27,322 nt of DNA. Origin: Purshia tridentata. Its lineage: Eukaryota; Streptophyta; Magnoliopsida; Rosales; Rosaceae. Position numbers and translations under genes: made by a program. This document shows, piece by piece, positions 22,213-27,322 of this stretch. The notes beneath the pieces are model-generated. The model saw only the letters and a list, made by a program, of their open reading frames with translations. It was not told where the DNA came from and did not search any database. Where the stretch lies: the NCBI GenBank assembly GCA_003254885.1, contig QANT01002790.1, positions 1 to 27,322 on the forward strand, given 5' to 3'. Numbering within the stretch: position 1 is the stretch's first letter; every line of letters begins with the position of its first letter.

Positions 22213-22434
22213 TTGTTAGATCTTTTAGTATTTTATTTTTATTTTTTATAACTATTGTTGAGATAAAAAGATGGTTTAACCCTTAAAAAATGGTCACATG
22301 CTTGACACATGATTAATGTTTTAAAGAAAAATCTTTTATTTGCATGAACAAAACAGAAAGTTGGAGTCCTCAATTAAAAAAAAAATTCATTGGCATGACA
22401 TGAAATATAGTCAGAGTCATTCTCCTAAAATTTT

Positions 22435-22906
22435 CTCTTTATTTTAATCATAACCCAGTAAAAATGAATAGGAGAATATTTTAAGTTCCAAGTCTCACAC
22501 GTGTAATTTGTTTATAATTGTAGATTTATAAGATTTTATTTTCAATGAGTAAGTGAAATATGGAGTTCTCTTTAGAACAAATTATAATTTTATTGGTTTG
22601 TATCAATACATAAAAGGAGAGTAAAATGTTTAAATTTATAAATTAAAAAAAAAAGAAAATTACAAAGAAATCAACAAATAATTTACTAATTACATATTAA
22701 TCAATACATAATTTGATACTATAATAGTCAATGACATATTATCAGAAATTACATAACACTTAATGTCCAGCCAATTGTTTTAGTTAATTTAAATATTCAA
22801 TGTGTTCAATTACTATTTTGACCTTATGATATTTACTTTTGTTTGCATTGCTCAATTTACACCTCTCTCTCTCTTTCTCTTTCTCTCTCTCCCCCCTCTT
22901 ACATAG
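22435..22906. other. AT-rich spacer
   Basis: I see no gene or known element. The stretch ends in a CT-rich tract (22861-22900) followed by TTACATAG, which resembles a polypyrimidine tract with a 3' splice site just before the RBOH-like fragment. Confidence 0.45.
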
Positions 22907-23287
22907 GTGCTTAACAATGGCGACGACGACTCCGTTGTTGTATGTAGAGTCACTCCGGTACCAGCTCTAGTTGCAAACAAATCTATCGTCGGAGGCGGCT
23001 GCGGCAAATAGAGGAATTTTATGACAGAGCCTCTCGGCCATGTCACGGAGCATTCGTCGAATGTTCAAATGGCTGTTCTAATCGGCATCGTCGAGGACCA
23101 CCACTACCTCTGATTCCGAGTTAGCCATGGAGCTCAATACTACTCTCTCAGCTTGAGTTTCATCAGCAAGAGTACTATTATCGAAGAAAATTGCAATGAG
23201 GAGGAGCTGTGGAAACAAGTGGAGGCGAGGTTCGACTCGTTCGCCAAGGACGGCTTGCTTGTTAGAACACACTTCAGTGAATGTATA
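22907..23287 (+). pseudogene. Broken fragment resembling the N-terminal exon of an RBOH NADPH oxidase
   Basis: This GC-richer island in AT-rich DNA reads in one plus-strand frame as NNGDDDSVVVCRVTPVP, then stops at about 23009 and 23111. The same frame reopens at 23114 with LSFISKSTI, followed by LWKQVEARFDSFAKDGLL and VRTHFSECI, ending at 23287. Plant respiratory burst oxidases have the same order before their EF hands: an acidic DDSV segment, then L-x-FI-x-K, then W-x-x-V-x-x-RFD-x-L-x-x-DGLL and F-x-ECIGM. A different frame gives SMSRSIRRMFKW-like sequence between them, which suggests frameshifts. It ends where the family's first exon commonly ends. The EF hands, membrane helices and oxidase domains are not seen here. 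It is non-functional as it stands. The assignment rests on recalled family patterns, not a search. Confidence 0.45.
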
Positions 23288-25774
23288 AGTAACAATTAAT
23301 TAATTAATCAAACTAAAAGTTTAATTAAGCTAATTTTAAAATGTTTGTTTGGTTGCCGAAAAAATGATTTGAATATAATGAATTGTGAAGGAATGGTGGA
23401 ATCGGTAGAGTTTGGGTTTCTATTATTGATTACTGCAAATAGACATTGTCGAACAGTATATGTTTTAAACCAAAATTTCATTACAAACAAAAGTACACTG
23501 TTGAGGTGTATTCCAAATTTTGAGAAGTTTACACTTGACTTAGTTGAGCCAAAATATGGGTATGCAATGGTGCATTCATTTTAATTACTTGGAAAATCTG
23601 AACTGCTTTAGTTTGCTGAATAATAAGCTATGAATGATAGTTAACAATATTATGGAGGTATTTACATCATAGATGTGAGGCAAGTTATCAGAAGCTTCTG
23701 CAACCAAAAAAAAAAAAACCTTAACATTTAATGTGGACCTGATTGAAATCCTTTCTAGGAAACTTCAGTAATAACCCTTTTTCAGTTTTTAGATCTATAT
23801 ATACCTTGTAATTTTTAAAGGAGATGTTATGCAGCACTTCAATTATCTATATTAAATCAATAACTGTGTGTTGAATGTTTTTCCAGCATAATAGTGAAGA
23901 TGTTTGAATGGACTATGACATATATGCACCTTTGAGACATTCTGTAATATATTAGAAATATATTAGAAACTGTGTGTTCCTTTGTCCATTATGATATTAA
24001 GTTATCAATTTATGTAATATAGCAACTTTAAGTGAACTGCGTGATTTATTATACCATTATTAGCATCATTAAGATATGAAATGTCTGTCAAGCCAACTTT
24101 TCATGAATATTTGTAGTATTTTATTATGATATATCTAACTAGTTTGGCTTCCCCCTTGGTTCTTTAATTTGACATGAATAGTTTTTAATTGACCATTTAA
24201 TTAAGTATACTGTCACACAATTACATATATTGTTTAAACTATCTTGGTAAGGAAAGCTTAAACTTGGTTGTATTGACATACTTGGTTGTAGTCCTTAGTA
24301 ATATTGTATTGAGTGTATTGATATACTTGGTTTTGGCAAAAGAGTCTTGAGTCTTGAGTTTTGCACAAAAGTCCATTTTTTCTGGTTTTGGTGGTCTTTG
24401 ACCTCGAGACAATGATTTTGAAAACTGTATTGTTTGACAAATACTTTTGATATAATTTTTGGTAAGCGGAAACTAGACACCCTAATGGTTATTTCAAGAC
24501 TAAGATCACCTTAATCGGAAGCCTGACGCATTAGTTATGCATTTTTTAAGTTGACCATAAATTTCTGAAATTTATTAGCTAGCAACTATTTTCTTTTGCA
24601 TGTCTAAGTTTTCTAACCTCTCTTGTGTTCCTTGTGATTTCTACCTAAACCGAGATTAATGGGATGAGGTTAGACTCGTGTGGATTGGTTTTCGTTTGGT
24701 AAATCATATGATTTGAGGTTGTGGGATATTAATTACTCAACCTTTGGATTTGGAGGATGATCAGAATTGCTCCCAAATCCTAGGCTGGATTGATTAGTGA
24801 AACTGTACTAATCCACAGATCCAAAACACTTGATATTTTTTGTGAATGAACCTCTATATGTCTAAAATCATTCAACCAATTTTCAAAGCATTTGGACTTG
24901 TACTTATATTTCTAAAAAACTGAGAGTATACCGTGCCCCTGTGAGTCTATTCCTTGGCAGTCAACTATGCAGCAGCCTTTTCTCTTGTTTAACTCTCTTA
25001 TTGATTTGAAAAGTGATTTGTAACCTTTTAAATATTTCCTCGAGTCTATATTGAATACATTAAGGTTTTCTTATCATTGGTTGGTTCCCGAGACTACTCT
25101 TGTTTCCCAAACAAGTATTGTCACTCAATGGAACTCTAATTTTATCCTTGTGTGTAACCTAGAGTTTGGTTGTGTCTCTTTGCAGGACTTTGTTGGTTTC
25201 TAGAAAATTTGGAGTTGGGGCAGCTACTTAAAAGGTAAGGGGCTTGCCCAAAAGTTAATTTTCTAGAAAACTAACTATTAAAAGGTCTTGCTTGTGATTG
25301 TGCTAGTGCTTCATTCTGTGTGAATGCCTTGTGTTTATGTGCTAGCTTGCTGCCTTGTTAGTGATATGGTTGTATGTTAGATTTTTTGTAATTATTGAAA
25401 TCTATAACCATTATTATTTAGCTAGAAACTTAAACTCAGTAACTATCTTGTAGTTACTGTTTTGAGTTTTCATTTCTATAGAATATAAGTATTTTAAGTT
25501 ATGTTTTTACACTTTCAGCATCTAAACAAAAATAATAAAAAAAGAATTAAAACATAGTCATTTCAGCCCATAAGGGTTGATCTTATAGAAATTGAAAAAT
25601 ATTGAATTGAAGTTTTATATGTATAATTATGTTGTTTTCACATACTGTCATATAGTTACAAATTGATTTCATTGTTTTCGTACATTGTCATACATTCATT
25701 GTTTCAATTTTTTTTTTTAATTTTTTATTCTAAGTTTAGTTTCTTTTCATTTTGAGTTTATAAGAGTTTTAAGG
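23288..25774. other. AT-rich region without a recognised gene
   Basis: No frame shows a known domain. Points seen are a near-repeat GTATTGACATACTTGGTT / GTATTGATATACTTGGTT (about 24269 and 24316), and a first copy of the ACTGTCACACAATTAC motif at 24209. A diverged copy, ACTGTCATATAGTTAC, lies near 25643. A small stretch at 25186-25234 is flanked by good splice signals (TTTGCAG before, GTAAGG after). It may be old transposon sequence or a noncoding transcript. Confidence 0.4.
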
Positions 25775-25800
25775 GTGGTTATAGGTTGTGCAGTATTTGT

Positions 25801-25904
25801 TTCAGTATCTGTGTGACAGTATCTATTTCAGTATCTGTGTGACAGTATCTATTTCAGTATCTGTGTGATAGTATATATTTCAATATCTGTGTGACAGTAT
25901 ACGT
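25801..25904 (+). repeat. 26-bp minisatellite, four units
   Basis: Units at 25801, 25827, 25853 and 25879 share the consensus TTCAGTATCTGTGTGACAGT plus ATCTAT, with 0-5 changes each. A weaker partial copy precedes them (about 25782-25800), and a solo copy lies at 26094-26119. Each unit carries the imperfect palindrome CTGT-GTG-ACAG. Confidence 0.92.
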
Positions 25905-26093
25905 TTAGGTTTTTATTGTTTGAGTTGGTGAATGTGCATTGTTTGAGTTGGCTAATGAGTGTTTTATCATTATGTATGATTTTTTTTTTCTTGTAAATTG
26001 GTTATGCCGGAGGTTGATTTTAATACTTGGAAAGTATATTAGGTTTTGTTAAGATGCTTGAGTTAGTTAGTGATCAGATTCCATCGTTTTTAT

Positions 26094-26119
26094 TTCAGTA
26101 TCTGTATGACAATATCTAT
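26094..26119 (+). repeat. Solo copy of the 26-bp minisatellite unit
   Basis: A full-length unit with two changes (TATGAC for TGTGAC, and CAATA for CAGTA) lies about 190 bp beyond the array. Confidence 0.8.
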
Positions 26120-26153
26120 TTTACTGGTTTTGCATGTTCTATTGTAGTGTGAA

Positions 26154-26281
26154 TTTTGATTCGGTAACTGTCACACAATTACTTATTTCGAATTAGTAAC
26201 TGTTACACAATTATTGATTTCGAATCAGTAACTGTGTGACAGTTACTAATTTTGAATCAATGAATATCACACTTTAACAAA
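26154..26281 (+). repeat. 32-bp tandem array of palindromic units, four copies
   Basis: Units start at 26154, 26186, 26218 and 26250 and begin TTTYGAAT or similar. The third holds a perfect inverted repeat, GTAACTGT-GTG-ACAGTTAC. The first and second hold GTAACTGT-CAC-ACAATTAC or a close variant, with the opposite spacer. The fourth is diverged. The core is shared with the 26-bp array. Confidence 0.85.
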
Positions 26282-26561
26282 ATTTATGGTGAAATTATTA
26301 AAAAGTAGTTTAGGTTTTTACTATTATTTTGAAGAAATCTTGACTTTTTTGCTACAAGCTGCAAGGTCCTCTAATTTTTATGAAATTTACAAAGGGTTGG
26401 AGCTTGTTAGGAATTTCCAATTTCCATTTGTGAAGCGATTTCGTACCTGGTTCAATTAGATTCTAATGGGACGACGTTGTATTTATATAGTTCAATTAAT
26501 TTCTTAACTAAATAATATTAGTTTGTTAATTAATCACAATTAGTTAGTTGGATTTAAAAAT

Positions 26562-26582
26562 GGTGACTGTCACACAGTCACC
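26562..26582. repeat. Palindrome with 9-bp arms, same core family
   Basis: GGTGACTGT-CAC-ACAGTCACC has perfect 9-bp arms around a 3-base spacer. It is a solo member of the ACTGT-NNN-ACAGT family, next to an ambiguous base at 26591. Confidence 0.85.
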
Positions 26583-26752
26583 GATTTGATNCCAATTTGA
26601 TGTATATCCATTTTTTGCATTTTATTATTTTCGTATACTATTATACAATTACTGTTTTGTTTTGGGTCCTCTCCTATGTGGTTTTTAAAATAAAATAAAA
26701 AAATAATAATAATTGTCCTTCAGTATTTATTCTGCATCTATGAGAGAAAAGA

Positions 26753-26756
26753 NNNN
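26753..26756. other. Assembly gap (NNNN) in an A-rich run
   Basis: Four N bases lie within a purine/A run, and a single N lies at 26591. The length of sequence around here is not reliable. Confidence 0.95.
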
Positions 26757-26878
26757 AAAAAAAAAAAAGTTAAAATGTATGAAGGGAATCATTGACGTGA
26801 TTGAAATGAAATTTAAATAAATTTCTTAATTAAAGATTGATTATTAATGATAGTTTTGTTAATCTGTTGATGGTAGCT

Positions 26879-27064
26879 AGCTAGTTAGTTATTTAAGTTA
26901 AGTTTGCCATGTGTCAGCTTGTAGTTATCATTGATTTATTTGTAATTTTTAAAATTGTAACATGTGGCTGAAGCTAGTTAGTTATTTAAGTTAAATTTGC
27001 CATGTGTCAATTTGTAGTTATTATTGACTTATTTGTAATTTTTAAAATTCTAACATGTGGCTGA
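26879..27064 (+). repeat. 93-bp tandem duplication
   Basis: Copy 1 is 26879-26971 and copy 2 is 26972-27064. Each runs from AGCTAGTTAGTTATTTAAGT to CATGTGGCTGA. Several substitutions separate them, so this pair is older than the duplications around NAC1. Confidence 0.88.
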
Positions 27065-27322
27065 CATCAGCAGCATAGTGGAGTGGCAGGGAGTGTAAAT
27101 ACTTCTTCTTTAAAGTCTAGTTGTTACTTCTTATAATTTCCTTATTTCATTTTGGTCACTTGTGACTATTATGGTATTTTTGAAAAAATTCATTGATTAA
27201 TATGTAACATTGAAATTATTTATTGATTTTTTTGTAATTGACCCTAATATGTATTATAAAAGTATGGGGTGTCACAGATAGAATTCCCCTTTAAACGATA
27301 GAGAAAATCATAATATTAATTG
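27065..27322. other. Right-edge AT-rich sequence
   Basis: I see no gene. A TGTCACAGATAG string near 27270 begins like some plant LTR ends (TGTCAC), but no partner copy lies in the window. Confidence 0.35.

Larger units (their letters stand above)
21787..22434. mobile_element. MITE-like element with long terminal inverted repeats
   Basis: The two ends are imperfect inverted copies over about 130 bp. The left end starts TTTTAGGG and the right end finishes CCTAAAA. ACTCCAACT at 21856-21864 is mirrored by AGTTGGAGT at 22359-22367. ACATGTCAAG at 21903 is mirrored by CTTGACACAT at 22301. The distances from each edge agree within about 10 bp. The flanks CTCTTATTTTA and CTCTTTATTTTA could be a target-site duplication of about 11 bp with one indel. 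No transposase frame is present, so this would be a non-autonomous element, perhaps Mutator-like. Edges are uncertain by several bases. Confidence 0.6.

Noticed and set aside
22852..23272. Two minus-strand frames of 64 codons
   Set aside because: They are shadows of the GC-rich RBOH-like relic. The recognisable motifs are on the plus strand.
25801..25904. CRISPR-like regular repeats
   Set aside because: The units abut with no unique spacers and the sequence is a plant genome, so this is a minisatellite.
27260..27290. LTR retrotransposon start (TGTCACAG)
   Set aside because: There is no second LTR, primer-binding site or polyprotein frame in the window.

Overview
This window is nuclear DNA from a flowering plant, almost certainly a eudicot. 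The genes have many introns with GT/AG borders and AT-rich introns, there is a photosystem II gene with a plastid transit peptide, and there is a plant-specific NAC transcription factor with a miR164 site. A woody eudicot such as a member of Rosales is possible, but I cannot fix the species from sequence alone. Runs of N at 26591 and 26753-26756 mark it as a draft assembly.

Layout. (1) 529-5429, plus strand: a 12-exon gene for a METTL25/RRNAD1-type SAM-dependent methyltransferase of 554 residues. It is probably followed by a 3'UTR intron and poly(A) signals near 6944-6985. (2) 8674-13850, plus strand: a 3-exon NAC1 (NAC021/022) type transcription factor of 310 residues. It has a TATA box at 8391, a TCP-type palindrome at 8039, a 3.56 kb first intron and a near-perfect miR164 target site in exon 3. 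A 157-bp tandem duplication covers its 5'UTR and first codons, so an upstream decoy start now opens a 33-codon reading frame ahead of the true start. Two further near-identical tandem duplications lie in intron 1. (3) 15381-16973, minus strand: PsbR, the 10 kDa photosystem II protein, with 5 exons, 139 residues and two G-boxes upstream. (4) 17743-20750, minus strand: a 9-exon, 366-residue renalase-like FAD/NAD(P)-binding oxidoreductase, with CCAAT and site II type elements upstream. The four genes have unrelated jobs and are simply neighbours. NAC1 and PsbR converge, and PsbR and the oxidoreductase lie head-to-tail on the minus strand.

From about 21 kb onward I find no intact gene. The stretch holds a roughly 650-bp element with long inverted ends (about 21787-22434) and a GC-richer broken fragment resembling the N-terminal exon of a plant NADPH oxidase (RBOH) at 22907-23287. 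It also holds a long AT-rich tract with a recurring palindrome of core CTGT-GTG-ACAG. That core occurs in a 26-bp array, a 32-bp array and several solo copies between 24.2 and 26.6 kb. A 93-bp tandem duplication lies near the right edge.

The observations most worth checking are the duplicated NAC1 start, the cluster of similar-age tandem duplications around that one gene, and the dispersed palindrome family. I saw no CRISPR array, rRNA gene or convincing tRNA gene. Exon borders were read by eye from splice consensus, reading phase and family similarity. All exon sums are multiples of three and carry no internal stop.
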